Shown: positions 1 through 8,929, counted from the first letter of the stretch. The stretch is 64,000 nucleotides of DNA from Ornithinimicrobium laminariae (GCF_019457945.1 NZ_JAHZSU010000002.1:310001-374000); one strand, 5' to 3'. Numbers and translations: made by a program. The notes: a model not told the origin generated them from the sequence alone.

Positions 1-317
1 ATCCCCTGCGCTCCTCGGGCCAGGGTCAACGAGAGGATATTGGGCGCCAAGCCGCAGGCCAGCGACGCTAACCCAAACATGGCTACCCCAATCGCGAAAA
101 CCCGCTTGCGGCCATACAGGTCAGCGAGCGACCCCGCAGTAAGCACAAGGGCGGCCAGCACCAGGGCATAGGAGTCGATGACCCACTGCAGATCAGATAG
201 CGAAGCATCCAAGTCACGCTGAATGTCTGGCAGGGCAACATTGACGATGGTGACATCGAGAAGAAGCACGAACAAGCCTGTGCAGACTGCAATCAACGTC
301 CACCATTTAGTTGCCAC
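1..317 (-). CDS. MFS drug-exporter-type transporter, N-terminal part (cut by window edge)
   Basis: The gene runs off the left edge, leaving about 105 N-terminal residues. The start is GTG at 317; an in-frame stop lies just upstream and no ATG suits the frame. The first membrane segment carries LDVTIVNVALP, the motif D1 of 14-TM DHA2-family proton-driven exporters (EmrB/QacA type). The loop GSLADLYGRKRV is MFS motif A between TM2 and TM3. A role as a multidrug or small-molecule exporter in the inner membrane follows from the family; the substrate cannot be told. It is transcribed divergently from the hemolysin III-like gene, with about 130 bp between starts. The ribosome binding site is weak. 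Confidence 0.85.
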   Translation of the reverse strand, partial: MATKWWTLIAVCTGLFVLLLDVTIVNVALPDIQRDLDASLSDLQWVIDSYALVLAALVLTAGSLADLYGRKRVFAIGVAMFGLASLACGLAPNILSLTLARGAQG

Positions 318-447
318 CCGGAGAGCATACGTAGACCGTCATATGGCGACGCACCGACCTCTGAGCGCGGACGCGTTGCCGTGGGGTGAGCACGCCAGTC
401 TCTGCCCGACACCAACGAATCCCGCCCAATCTGGGAAGATCAACCAC

Positions 448-1113
448 ATGACGGCGACGAGCAGAGATCACAGCGTCCACGTCACGGACGAACGAATCAA
501 TACCATTTCCCACCTGGTGGGTGCCTGCTTCGCGGTCCTTGGTGCGGCCCTGCTGATCACGCAGGCAGCAGCCGATGGTGACCCGTGGAAGATCGTTGGT
601 GTCAGCATCTACAGCGCCTCGTTGATCACCCTTTTTGTCTGCAGCACCCTGCACCACGGGCTCGATCGCGGACCGCTCGTCAACGACATCTTGCGCACCC
701 TGGACTACACGTCCGTGTTCTTTTTGATCGCCGGCACGGTCACGCCTATCGTGCTGGTCTTGGTGCGAGATCCGTTTGGCTGGGCTGTGTTGGGTGCCGT
801 GTGGTTTGTCGCAATTGCCGGGATCGTCGGACGTTCGGTATGGCGCGATGTGCCTAAGTGGGTCACGAATACCTTGTTTATCGTGCTGGGCTGGATGCCC
901 TCGGTCTTGGTTTTCAGCGGCGTTGACCTGCCAGTCGGCGCGCTGGCGCTGATGGCTGCCGGTGGCCTGTTCTACAGCGTCGGCTTCGTCATCTTCATCA
1001 TCGAAAAGCCCAACCCAATCCCGGGTGTATTTGGCTTCCACGAGATCTGGCATCTGCTCGTGTTGATCGCCTCAGCGCTGCAATACGTGATGATCTACGT
1101 CTACGTCCTCTGA
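448..1113 (+). CDS. Hemolysin III family membrane protein (TrhA/YqfA-like)
   Basis: Product of 221 residues with about seven hydrophobic segments, the usual size for the HlyIII/PAQR (adiponectin-receptor-like) family. Visible family motifs are E15-R-I-N-T-I-S-H22 before TM1, STLHHG (66-71), LDYTSVFFLIAGTVTP (85-100) and FGFHEIWH (195-202). His69/His70, His198 and His202 correspond to the metal-binding histidines of the fold. Despite the name, lysis is doubtful; bacterial homologues have been linked to membrane-lipid and energy homeostasis. The ATG at 448 was chosen because it sits behind GGGAAGA and begins right at the conserved region; longer frames run into unlikely sequence. DUF2200 follows 21 bp later, so co-transcription is possible. 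Confidence 0.88.
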   Translation: MTATSRDHSVHVTDERINTISHLVGACFAVLGAALLITQAAADGDPWKIVGVSIYSASLITLFVCSTLHHGLDRGPLVNDILRTLDYTSVFFLIAGTVTPIVLVLVRDPFGWAVLGAVWFVAIAGIVGRSVWRDVPKWVTNTLFIVLGWMPSVLVFSGVDLPVGALALMAAGGLFYSVGFVIFIIEKPNPIPGVFGFHEIWHLLVLIASALQYVMIYVYVL

Positions 1114-1134
1114 GCAATCGACACAGGAGTCACC

Positions 1135-1488
1135 ATGGCCGGCCACCGCATTTTCACCACCAGCTTTGCCAGCATCTACCCGCACTACGTGGCCAAGGCT
1201 GAGCGCAAGGGCCACACCAAGGCTGAGGTCGACCAAGTCATCACTTGGCTGACCGGGTATGACGACGCGGGCCTGGCCAAGACGCTCACCGACGAGGTCG
1301 ACATGGAGACCTTCTTTGCCCAGTCGCCACAGATGAACCCCAACGCCAGCCTGATCACCGGGTCGATCTGTGGCCACAAGGTTCAAGAAATCGAAGACCC
1401 GTTGATGCAAAAGATCCGCTACATGGACAAATTGGTCGACGAGGTCGCTAAAGGCAAAAAGATGACCTCGATCCTGCGCAGCAGCTGA
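1135..1488 (+). CDS. DUF2200 domain-containing protein
   Basis: Small soluble protein of 117 residues with no signal peptide or membrane segment. The sequence HRIFTTSFASIYPHYVAKAE at the N-terminus, the central WLTGYD, and the ICGHKVQEIEDPLMQKIRYMDKLVDE stretch split around residues 80-105 are characteristic of DUF2200, a widespread family of unknown function. The full family length seems present. The start has a clear AGGAG ribosome binding site about 6 nt upstream. It lies 5 bp before the GyrI-like gene and 21 bp after the HlyIII-like gene, so the three probably form one transcript. Confidence 0.85.
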   Translation: MAGHRIFTTSFASIYPHYVAKAERKGHTKAEVDQVITWLTGYDDAGLAKTLTDEVDMETFFAQSPQMNPNASLITGSICGHKVQEIEDPLMQKIRYMDKLVDEVAKGKKMTSILRSS

Positions 1489-1493
1489 CCCTC

Positions 1494-2120
1494 ATGGACG
1501 CAACTAGCCCCAAGGTCGATTTCAAAAAACAGATCCCCACCTATGCCGCGAAGCAGGGCAAGTTCGATGTCGTCGAAGTGCCTGCCATGCAGTTCTTGAT
1601 GATTGATGGGCACGGCGATCCCAACACGGCCACCGAATACCAAGACGCCCTGACGACGCTCTATCCGCTCGCATACGCGTTGAAGTTCCTCAGCAAAAAG
1701 GAGTTCGTCCGTGACTACGTGGTGCCACCGCTTGAGGGGCTTTGGTGGGCCGAGGACATGAGCACCTTCACTGAGGCGCGAGACAAGTCGCAGTGGGCCT
1801 GGACGATGATGATCATGACTCCTGACTGGATTACCTCTGATCACCTCCGAACGGCTCGCGCAGCGGTCGAGCGCAAAGGCGGCGAACCAGCCCTAGACAA
1901 ACTTCGCCTTGAAACGCTCGACGAGGGGCTGGCCGTACAGACCCTCCACATCGGCCCGTATGACGCGGAGGGGCCAGTCCTCGAAACGCTGCACAACGAC
2001 TTCATCCCGGCCCAGGGGTTTCGGATGACGGGTAGACATCACGAGATCTACCTCGGCGATCCGCGCCGCACTGCCCCCGAAAAGCTCAAGACGATCCTGC
2101 GTCAGCCTGTTGTGTCGTAG
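1494..2120 (+). CDS. GyrI-like small-molecule-binding domain protein
   Basis: Soluble protein of 208 residues resembling the GyrI-like family (single-domain relatives of the SHS2-fold ligand-binding domain of MerR/AraC regulators). Seen in sequence: the opening VDFKKQIPTYAAKQGKF, the MQFLMIDGHGDPN segment near residues 28-40, an aromatic-rich middle (GLWWAED, residues 80-86), and HIGPYDAEGPVLETLH near 151-166, where the GPY turn is typical of this family. There is no DNA-binding domain, so it probably binds or sequesters a small hydrophobic ligand; the ligand is unknown. It begins 5 bp after DUF2200 and converges on the YdeI-type gene, ending 9 bp from it. Confidence 0.8.
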   Translation: MDATSPKVDFKKQIPTYAAKQGKFDVVEVPAMQFLMIDGHGDPNTATEYQDALTTLYPLAYALKFLSKKEFVRDYVVPPLEGLWWAEDMSTFTEARDKSQWAWTMMIMTPDWITSDHLRTARAAVERKGGEPALDKLRLETLDEGLAVQTLHIGPYDAEGPVLETLHNDFIPAQGFRMTGRHHEIYLGDPRRTAPEKLKTILRQPVVS

Positions 2121-2129
2121 CGGACAAAT

Positions 2130-2393
2130 CTACGACCCGTTCTTCTCACGATGGCTACAACCGGGCCAGCAGCACGGACGCCGCTTGCCCTCGTCGAGTT
2201 CTTCGCGGGTCCGGCGGATGCGACGCTCGCGAGTTTTGGCTTGCTTAGCATCTTCGACCCAACAGATGAACTCGTTGCGGGCCAGCGGCGTGATGTCGAG
2301 CCACCGCTCCAGCGTGCTTGGGTGAGCCTCTAGGTCGGCCCGCAGATCGTCGGGGAGGTCGTGCACTGGTCCGGCCGGGATTGTCGTCGCCAT
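2130..2393 (-). CDS. YdeI/OmpD-associated (bacteriocin-protection) family protein, short form
   Basis: Protein of 87 residues that corresponds to the C-terminal part of the YdeI/OmpD-associated family. The signature is LARNEFICWVEDAKQAKTR followed by basic RRIRRTREELDEGKRRPCCWPGC, which in many actinobacterial members forms a stand-alone small protein. The paired cysteines (CCWPGC) could bind metal; this is inference. No signal peptide is present. It lies 21 bp beyond the start side of the carboxypeptidase gene (which ends at 2415) and could be the last gene of a transcript running from metQ. The molecular role is not established. Confidence 0.75.
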   Translation of the reverse strand: MATTIPAGPVHDLPDDLRADLEAHPSTLERWLDITPLARNEFICWVEDAKQAKTRERRIRRTREELDEGKRRPCCWPGCSHREKNGS

Positions 2394-2414
2394 ACCCTCG
2401 ACTCTAGCGCTGCG

Positions 2415-3440
2415 CTAAGCCAACGTCTGAGTGATTGACGAGCCCGCTGTCCCATGGCGGAGCGTCGCTTGGGAGCCCTCAACCAGTGGCATGAACGGTG
2501 CGACGTGGCCGACTTCAACATCAGCCACAATCGGGATGCCGAGGTCACCCAGGCAATGTCGAACGGCATCGTGCTGAGACAACTGCTCGCTGCCCGACCC
2601 CCTCGTCCGCCCGATGATGACGGCGTTCGCGCGGTCAAACCAACCGGCCAAGCGCAAACCCCACAGCCTGCGAGCCACCTCATCCGAGTCGGCTTCGGAG
2701 GCTTCAAGGTGGATGATCAACCCGTCGGGAGCATGATTTGCAGCAAAGGCAGCAACATCGCCAAAAGGCGTGCCTGCCAAGTTGGCCACGGTCTCGAGGC
2801 AGCCACCGACCAGTCGGCCACTGATTTCTACGTCGCCCTCGCCATCGAGCCACTTCCACTCATTCGGCGAGTGCAAGGCAAACTCGGAAATGCTCGGATG
2901 AGCGCGGAAATCGTCCCAGCCATGCTCCTTGTATGCCGGGGCCGCGCCCTGCTTGATAGTCGCGCCTGGCTCAGCGCTCACCATGTCGAGCCAATGGCGC
3001 AGCGGCAGCGGCGGCTCAAATGGGGTTTCAGCCAAGTTTGACCCATGCAGCGCGGCCACGCCCCCAAGAACCGTCAGCGGAAAGGTCAGTGTCGAGGTGT
3101 CTGAGTAGCCGACGAGCCAAGTCGGGTCAGCCGCAAGCGCCTCAAAGTCGAGCAGATGCAGCAGGTCTATGCCTACAACCCCACCCCACGGCGGCACGAC
3201 AGCGCGCACTGCCGGATCGGTCATCATGTCCATCAACTCAGCCGCTCGATCGGCCGCCGGAGCGCTGGTCACACCCCCGCCGTAGAAGCACTCACCCAGC
3301 CTGACCTCATACCCGCGCTTGCGCAGTCCCTCCATTGCGTGCTCCATGCGAGGACGGAATGGCCCACCCACCCCAGACGATGGCGCGGTCACACCGATAG
3401 TATCGCCAGGTCGCAAGGGCGGCGGGAACTTGATCGTCAT
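2415..3440 (-). CDS. S66-family peptidase (LD-carboxypeptidase/MccF-like)
   Basis: Serine peptidase of family S66, 341 residues. The N-terminal PPPLRPGDTIGVTAPSSGV opening and the GYSDTS nucleophile motif place the catalytic Ser at residue 113; the other triad members are Glu246 (LEASE) and His312 (VGHVAP). Family members are cytosolic LD-carboxypeptidases that trim muropeptides during peptidoglycan recycling (LdcA), or MccF-like enzymes that hydrolyse microcin C-type peptidyl-nucleotides. The GGGVTSAP segment near residues 54-61 and the size are compatible with the MccF-like branch, but the choice cannot be made here. No signal peptide. It starts 17 bp after metI, so it may be read from the met operon. 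Confidence 0.88.
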   Translation of the reverse strand: MTIKFPPPLRPGDTIGVTAPSSGVGGPFRPRMEHAMEGLRKRGYEVRLGECFYGGGVTSAPAADRAAELMDMMTDPAVRAVVPPWGGVVGIDLLHLLDFEALAADPTWLVGYSDTSTLTFPLTVLGGVAALHGSNLAETPFEPPLPLRHWLDMVSAEPGATIKQGAAPAYKEHGWDDFRAHPSISEFALHSPNEWKWLDGEGDVEISGRLVGGCLETVANLAGTPFGDVAAFAANHAPDGLIIHLEASEADSDEVARRLWGLRLAGWFDRANAVIIGRTRGSGSEQLSQHDAVRHCLGDLGIPIVADVEVGHVAPFMPLVEGSQATLRHGTAGSSITQTLA

Positions 3441-3457
3441 CCCGCCACCCTAGCCAC

Positions 3458-4117
3458 CTACCGACGCAGCGCCTTCCGAGCCAGCCAGTTGCCAAAGAAC
3501 TGCACGAGCTGCACGATCACGATGATTGCGATCACGGCCGCCCAGGTGACGACGTAGTCGTACTGGCGATAGCCATACTGGATCGCGAAGTTTCCAATAC
3601 CACCACCACCGATGAAGCCAGCCACCGCAGACATATCAATCACCGCGACGATGGCGAAGGTGTAGCCCAGAATCAACGGCCCCAGCGCCTCGGGGATCAG
3701 CACGGTAAAGATGATCCGCAGCGGACTGCACCCCATCGACCGGGCCGCCTCGATGACGCCTTCGGGCACAGACACTAGGTTTTGCTCTACCAATCGAGAG
3801 ATCCCAAAGGTGGCGGCCAGCGAGATCGCAAAGATGGCTGCTGGATCACCGATGCCGGTGCCAACCACTTCACGCGCAAGTGGCTGCACCGCCGCGATAA
3901 AGATGATGAACGGGATCGGTCGGAAGGTGTTGACCAGCACATTCAGCGCGCCATTGACCACGCGCTGTTGCAGCACGCCACCGGCGCGGGTGGTGTACAG
4001 CGCCAGGCCAACGAGCAAGCCGCCGATCCCACCGAAAATAAGTGAGATCGAGACAATTTTGAGCGTCTCGATGACCGCCTGCCAAAACAATGGCTGCAAT
4101 TCAAGGAGTGATTCCAT
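3458..4117 (-). CDS. metI: Methionine ABC transporter permease MetI
   Basis: Inner-membrane permease of 219 residues, the normal MetI length, with five to six membrane helices. The family-specific region is NTFRPIPFIIFI (residues 63-74), followed by the EAA loop SVPEGVIEAARSMGCSPLRI, which docks with the ATPase, and the GGGGIGNFAIQYGYRQYD segment typical of MetI. It forms the membrane channel of the MetNIQ D/L-methionine importer. The start codon overlaps the metN stop by one base (TGATG), so translation is coupled. Order of transcription is metQ, metN, metI. Confidence 0.95.
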   Translation of the reverse strand: MESLLELQPLFWQAVIETLKIVSISLIFGGIGGLLVGLALYTTRAGGVLQQRVVNGALNVLVNTFRPIPFIIFIAAVQPLAREVVGTGIGDPAAIFAISLAATFGISRLVEQNLVSVPEGVIEAARSMGCSPLRIIFTVLIPEALGPLILGYTFAIVAVIDMSAVAGFIGGGGIGNFAIQYGYRQYDYVVTWAAVIAIIVIVQLVQFFGNWLARKALRR

Positions 4118-5184
4118 CAGGCCACCTCCGTCACTTCGGCGACCTCGCGGACGGTGGACAAGGCACCGTCAACAGCGACGTCCGAGCCCTGCAAAGCCAA
4201 TGTCAGATGCCCGAAGGTCTTGCCCTGCACCTCGTTGATGCCGCCGTAGACCAACTCAAACGGCACACCCGCGGCACCGAGTTTTTGGAACACTTCGCCC
4301 TGGGATGCAGCCCCGTCAGTAAAGGAGACGGTCACCAACTTTCCGGTATGCCGTTCGCGCAGCATCGCGGCTTCGGCCGGGCTGGGCACTCCCTTGACGA
4401 CCGTGCCGACAAACTTCCGGCTGGCGGGGTGTCTTGGGCGGGCGAAGACGTCAAAAACCTCACCGTGCTCGACCACTCGGCCCGCTTCCATGACAGCAAC
4501 GTGGGTCGCCAGGGACTGAATCACTTCCATCTCATGGGTGATTAGCACCATCGTGATGCCCAAGTCGGTGTTGGCTCGGCGCAACAGCCCCAACACCTCA
4601 CTCGTCGTTTCTGGATCGAGAGCACTGGTGGCTTCATCGGCCAGCAGCAAGGTCGGATTTGGCGCCAACGCCCGGGCAATGCCGACTCGCTGCTTTTGCC
4701 CTCCAGAGAGCTGCTCGGGGTAGTTGCTGGCCTTGTCGGCCAAGCCCACGAAATCCAGCATCTCTTGAGCCCGCCCCCGAGCGTTGGCTCCAGACATACC
4801 GGATTGGCGTAGTGGGAAGGCCACGTTGCCGAGCACCGTGCGCGACGCGAACAGGTTGAACTGTTGAAAGATCATCCCGATGTTGCGTCGGGCGACCCGC
4901 AACTGTTTACCACTTAAGGACGCGATGTCCTGGCCGTCGACCAGGATTTGGCCTTCGTTGATCGGCTCCAGAGCATTGATCAGCCGGACCAGCGTGGACT
5001 TGCCGGCACCTGAATAGCCGATCACTCCGCAGACATCACCTGCGGCAACATCGAGCGATACATCGTCGACCGCTAACACACCGGTCGATTTGCGACGCTG
5101 GGCAGCAAACCGCTTCGTGACGCCACGAAGACTCACGAGTGGTTGGCTATCGGCGACGGCTTCGTTGGGATTGACGAGAGCCAT
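4117..5184 (-). CDS. metN: Methionine ABC transporter ATP-binding protein MetN
   Basis: ATPase of the methionine importer, 355 residues. Walker A is GYSGAGKST (56-64), the signature is LSGGQ (159-163), Walker B is LLLADE (179-184), and the switch His is in ITHEME. Residues about 270-350 form the C-terminal NIL (ACT-like) domain that in MetN binds methionine and inhibits transport when the cytosolic pool is high. It starts 6 bp after metQ and overlaps metI by one base. Some MetN-type ATPases have been re-assigned to other amino acids, but the NIL domain and NIQ gene set make methionine the best call. Confidence 0.95.
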   Translation of the reverse strand: MALVNPNEAVADSQPLVSLRGVTKRFAAQRRKSTGVLAVDDVSLDVAAGDVCGVIGYSGAGKSTLVRLINALEPINEGQILVDGQDIASLSGKQLRVARRNIGMIFQQFNLFASRTVLGNVAFPLRQSGMSGANARGRAQEMLDFVGLADKASNYPEQLSGGQKQRVGIARALAPNPTLLLADEATSALDPETTSEVLGLLRRANTDLGITMVLITHEMEVIQSLATHVAVMEAGRVVEHGEVFDVFARPRHPASRKFVGTVVKGVPSPAEAAMLRERHTGKLVTVSFTDGAASQGEVFQKLGAAGVPFELVYGGINEVQGKTFGHLTLALQGSDVAVDGALSTVREVAEVTEVA

Positions 5185-5190
5185 CTGCGC

Positions 5191-6108
5191 TTAGCCCTGA
5201 GCCGAACTATCGGCTTCAGTCTGAGCGAGACTGTCAACCAGTTCCTCGACCGGAGTGGTCAGCATGACTGCGGTCCCACCAGAGTTGTCGACGACACCAG
5301 CCTGCACCTCTTCGTTGCTTTGATAGAGGTCAACCAACTTCAGGTAGGTCTCGTTGTCGACGTCTTCAGCGTTGGAAGCCCAGACATTGATGTAGCCCTG
5401 CGCAGCCGGATCCGTCGGATCATCCGAAGCCAAGATGTCATCAGCGGTCAAGCCAGCCTTGTCGGCAAAGTCGTTGTTGATGATGCCACCTGCGACGTCG
5501 GGCAGCGACGTGGCCACCAAAGCTGGATCGAGCTCGGTGACCTCGACCTTGGAGTCCGCAGCGATGATGTCGGCAGGAGTGGAGTAGGGCGAGCCACCGT
5601 CGTTGAGCGAAATCAGACCCGCGGACTGAAGCACCAGGAGTGCCCGCGCACGGTTCGACGGGTCACTCGGGATCGCGATTTCAGCCCCGTCCGGAATGGC
5701 GTCAACGGAGTCGTATTGCGTCGAATAGAGCGGCAGTGGATAGATCGCCGTGGAGCCGATCGGCTGCAAGTCTTGCTCGGCTGTGACATTGTATTCAGCC
5801 AGATAGACGATGTGCTGGAACTGGTTGAGGTCAATCTCGCCCTCGGACAATGCGGGGTTGGGCTGGTTGTAGTCGGCAAAGTCAACGATCTCAACGCTGA
5901 TGCCCTCGTCCGCGGCTGCGTCAGTGAACGTTGACCAGTAGGGGTCAGAAGCGCCAACGACACCGACCGTCACGGGGTTGTCAGCAGTGCCTTCGGCAGC
6001 GCTCTCGTCGGCAGTTCCACCACAGGCCGCGAGCATCGCCATCGTGGAGATCCCAGCGGTGGCGAACACCAGGGGGCGGCGAAGAATTGGGCGGCGAACG
6101 ATAGACAT
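5191..6108 (-). CDS. metQ: Methionine-binding lipoprotein MetQ (NlpA family)
   Basis: Substrate-binding lipoprotein of 305 residues. The basic N-terminus is followed by a hydrophobic stretch and the lipobox LAAC with the lipidated Cys at residue 29. The mature domain begins after a short acidic linker with VTVGVVGASDPYWSTF and includes NQFQHIVYLAEYN, matching the NlpA/MetQ family. It is anchored to the outer face of the membrane and delivers methionine to MetNI. The start has AGAGGA about 7 nt upstream. It is the first gene of the operon and is divergent from the alkyl sulfatase across 442 bp. Confidence 0.94.
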   Translation of the reverse strand: MSIVRRPILRRPLVFATAGISTMAMLAACGGTADESAAEGTADNPVTVGVVGASDPYWSTFTDAAADEGISVEIVDFADYNQPNPALSEGEIDLNQFQHIVYLAEYNVTAEQDLQPIGSTAIYPLPLYSTQYDSVDAIPDGAEIAIPSDPSNRARALLVLQSAGLISLNDGGSPYSTPADIIAADSKVEVTELDPALVATSLPDVAGGIINNDFADKAGLTADDILASDDPTDPAAQGYINVWASNAEDVDNETYLKLVDLYQSNEEVQAGVVDNSGGTAVMLTTPVEELVDSLAQTEADSSAQG

Positions 6109-6550
6109 GCGATTTCCTCTCGGTTATGCCTGCACGCAATAACGGTGGGCGCGAATCCCTCTCCCCGTTGATGAAGGCAGACGCGCCGGGCGGTGCCAGG
6201 CAGAGCCAAGTCTAGGCGCAGATTCTGCACCTCCAGGACCATCCGGTGTGGATTGCACCGTTTAATCTCGACGCAGTCCCACTAGGTCCGAATATTCTAC
6301 GCTCACACTGCTCCAGCCTCCACGATCATCGGCCGCCATGGCGCTAGCCCGTAGGAGATTTTTAACGAGCTGTCGATCGCTCAGCTAACGCACCTCAACT
6401 GAAAATAGATATGGCTGAGATGATCCGTTGGGACACATACGCATTGGCAATCTGGCCACAAATAATTCACATTCGGACCAGATTTTTCTGATAGATATTG
6501 CTATTGCCGGCACGTAGCGCCAAGCCTCTCCGCCCAGAAATGGAGTTCTC
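6109..6550. promoter_or_regulatory. 442-bp divergent intergenic region between metQ and the alkyl sulfatase gene
   Basis: No plausible gene is seen. The metQ-proximal 190 bp is GC-rich and on the minus strand can form several hairpins, for example one with arms GGTGCAG/CTGCGCC near 6212-6228, giving an unusually structured 5' leader. The half next to the sulfatase (about 6355-6510) is much more AT-rich and should hold the promoters. The sulfatase GTG has GGAG 5 nt upstream. I could not match the leader to a known S-adenosylmethionine aptamer core. Confidence 0.55.
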
Positions 6551-8422
6551 GTGAGCAGCCACAAGAACGCAAGCCAGTCAGTGATCGACAACAACAAGGC
6601 ACTCCTGCAGTCCCTTCCTTTTGACGACACGCAAGACTTCGAAGATGCCGACCGTGGTTTTATTGCGGCCCTCCAGCCGGGCATCGTCCACGATTCCGAC
6701 GGAGAGGTCGTCTGGAACAACGACACCTACTCCTTTCTAAGCGGAGACTCACCTGACACGGTCAATCCGAGTCTGTGGCGTCAATCAACACTGGTGGCCA
6801 AGCAAGGCCTCTACGAGGTTGTCGAAGGCATTTATCAGGTCCGCGGCTTCGACCTTTCCAACGTGACGTTCATTGAGGGCAACACGGGCATCATCGTGAT
6901 CGACCCGTTGATCTCGACAGAGACAGCGGCAGCCGCCCTGGCTCTCTATCGCCAGCACCGCGGCGAGCGTGAAGTTCGCGCCGTCATCTACACCCACAGC
7001 CACATCGATCACTTTGGTGGCGTCTTTGGTGTCGCTTCCCAGGAAGACGTGGACGCCGGTCGCATCGAAGTCATCGCGCCTGAGGGCCTGGTTGAAGAGG
7101 CCGTTGCTGAGAACGTCTTTGCGGGCACAGCGATGGGGCGACGAGCTGGCTATATGTATGGAGCAGCGCTTGAGCGCGGCCCCCAAGGCGCGGTGGGTGC
7201 TGGTCTCGGTCAAACGACTTCGACCGGTCACGCTGGCCTGATTGTCCCGACCAGAGACATCACCACGACAGGTGAAACGCACACGGTTGACGGCATCGAG
7301 ATCGAGTTTCAGATGGCGCCTGGGACCGAGGCCCCCTCGGAAATGCACTTCTACTTCCCCCAATTTCGAGCCCTCTGTATGGCCGAGAACGCGACGCATA
7401 CCTTGCACAATCTGCTCACCCTGCGCGGTGCCGTCGTCCGTGACCCGCACGTGTGGTCCACCTACCTCACTGAGGCCATCGCGACTTTCAGCGACCGCAC
7501 CGACGTCGCTTTCGCTTCGCACCACTGGCCCACCTGGGGACAGGACCGGGTCAATACGTTCCTGTCGACCCAACGCGATCTGTACTCCTATTTGCACGAT
7601 CAGACCCTTCGGCTAGCCAACCAGGGGCATACCGGCAGCGAGATTGCCGAGATGTTCGCGCTGCCACCCGCTCTAGAGCAGGCGTGGAACGCACACGGCT
7701 ACTACGGCTCGGTCAGCCACAACGTCAAAGCCATCTATCAGCGCTATCTGGGGTGGTTTGACGGCAACCCCGCTCGTTTGTGGCCGCACCCACCAGCCGA
7801 GATCTCGCAACGCTACGTCGAGGCAATGGGCGGCCTCGACCGTGTTGTTGAGTTGGCACAAGCTGCGTTTGACGCTGGCGACCTCCGTTGGGCAGCCACG
7901 TTGCTCGACCACGCCATTTTCACTGATGAGAGCCACCAGCAGGCCCGCGACCTCTACGCGGACACGCTGGAGCAACTTGGCTATGGGTCGGAAAATGGCA
8001 CGTGGCGAAACTTCTTCCTCTCCGGGGCCTCTGAGCTGCGCGGCAGCAACTTTGGCACGCCCACGAAGACCGATGCGCCAGCCATCATGGCTCAACTCAG
8101 CGCAACCCAACTCTTTGACGCAATCGCGGTAGCGGTGAACGGGCCGAAGGCTTGGGATCTGGATCTTGTTATGGACGTGACCATCACCGACACTGACACC
8201 AACTATCGAGTGACGCTGCGCAACGGAGTGCTGGTCTACCTCGAGCAGGAAGCTCGCGAGGACGCAGCAGCGACAATCAGACTGCAAAAGTCGCGTCTCC
8301 TCGCCTTGGTCGGCGGCGACACCGACTCTCCAGGGATCGACGCGGCCGGAGATGACTCGCTATCGCAATTGATGTCAGTGCTTGATCCGGGCGACGACAA
8401 CTTCAACATCGTCACGCCTTAG
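6551..8422 (+). CDS. Alkyl sulfatase, metallo-beta-lactamase fold (SdsA1/BDS1 type)
   Basis: Type III linear primary alkyl sulfatase of 623 residues, the family's usual size. The N-terminal MBL domain contains the zinc site THSHIDHFGG with His149, His151, Asp153 and His154; further ligands lie in AENATHTLHN (near 279-288). A helical dimerisation region follows, and the last 120 residues resemble the SCP2-like C-terminal domain that captures the alkyl chain. The reaction is hydrolysis of alkyl sulfates such as dodecyl sulfate to alcohol and sulfate. The many periplasmic homologues have signal peptides; none is visible here. The start is GTG with GGAG 5 nt upstream. Its neighbour is the methionine importer, which suggests sulfur scavenging. 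Confidence 0.92.
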   Translation: MSSHKNASQSVIDNNKALLQSLPFDDTQDFEDADRGFIAALQPGIVHDSDGEVVWNNDTYSFLSGDSPDTVNPSLWRQSTLVAKQGLYEVVEGIYQVRGFDLSNVTFIEGNTGIIVIDPLISTETAAAALALYRQHRGEREVRAVIYTHSHIDHFGGVFGVASQEDVDAGRIEVIAPEGLVEEAVAENVFAGTAMGRRAGYMYGAALERGPQGAVGAGLGQTTSTGHAGLIVPTRDITTTGETHTVDGIEIEFQMAPGTEAPSEMHFYFPQFRALCMAENATHTLHNLLTLRGAVVRDPHVWSTYLTEAIATFSDRTDVAFASHHWPTWGQDRVNTFLSTQRDLYSYLHDQTLRLANQGHTGSEIAEMFALPPALEQAWNAHGYYGSVSHNVKAIYQRYLGWFDGNPARLWPHPPAEISQRYVEAMGGLDRVVELAQAAFDAGDLRWAATLLDHAIFTDESHQQARDLYADTLEQLGYGSENGTWRNFFLSGASELRGSNFGTPTKTDAPAIMAQLSATQLFDAIAVAVNGPKAWDLDLVMDVTITDTDTNYRVTLRNGVLVYLEQEAREDAAATIRLQKSRLLALVGGDTDSPGIDAAGDDSLSQLMSVLDPGDDNFNIVTP

Positions 8423-8455
8423 CCGCGGAGCAGCAGAATCGCGATTCCCAGGCTG

Positions 8456-8929
8456 CTAGGTTGCGTCGTCCTCAGCGGCTAGCTTCAATTTGCGCAACGT
8501 CTCGACGATCCCAGCGCGGTTTTTTGTCGGGAAGTTGGCCTTCTCGATGATCTTCGCGGGCAGGCCTTTATAGCGGGAGTAGTCGAAAGACTCGGTCACG
8601 ACAGTCTCGTTCTCGCCGATCGGGCGCAACTCATAGCGCCAGCGGTGACCACCAAAGTGGCGCCAGGCGATGAGCGTGCCCTCCTCAAACTCCACCACTC
8701 GGTTGCTGATCTTGTAGGGCACGCCGAACATCTTCATCTGCGCGCCAAACTCGGCCCCGCGGCTGAGCCGCTCTGGGCCAATCACGACCGACTGCACCGT
8801 GCCAGACCCATCAATCCGTGAGTGCTGACGCGGGTCGGCCACGATGTTGAAGATGGTCGAGGCCGGAGCGTTAATCACCATCGACTCGGACACAATCTGG
8901 TCTGCTGCAAAGTCGCTCACATGCATCAT
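8456..8929 (-). CDS. SRPBCC family protein (polyketide cyclase/dehydrase-like)
   Basis: Single-domain protein of 157 residues with the START/Bet v1-like helix-grip pattern: first strand SESMVINAPASTIFNIVADP, which is the family's hallmark opening, then HSRIDGSG, then a long C-terminal helix (KNRAGIVETLRKLK). Such proteins hold hydrophobic ligands in a deep cavity; no catalytic residues can be assigned. The start could be ATG at 8929 or 8926, or GTG at 8920, which has the best-spaced AAGGA. It converges on the sulfatase gene, 33 bp away, and follows the thioesterase gene by 50 bp on the same strand. Confidence 0.8.
   Translation of the reverse strand: MMHVSDFAADQIVSESMVINAPASTIFNIVADPRQHSRIDGSGTVQSVVIGPERLSRGAEFGAQMKMFGVPYKISNRVVEFEEGTLIAWRHFGGHRWRYELRPIGENETVVTESFDYSRYKGLPAKIIEKANFPTKNRAGIVETLRKLKLAAEDDAT

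Noticed and set aside
448..1113. Virulence haemolysin
   Set aside because: The family name is historical; the sequence shows a PAQR/HlyIII membrane protein, not a secreted toxin.
6109..6300. SAM-type riboswitch in the metQ leader
   Set aside because: The leader is GC-rich and can form hairpins, but I could not find the conserved core of SAM-I, SAM-II or SAM-IV aptamers. A covariance-model search would decide.
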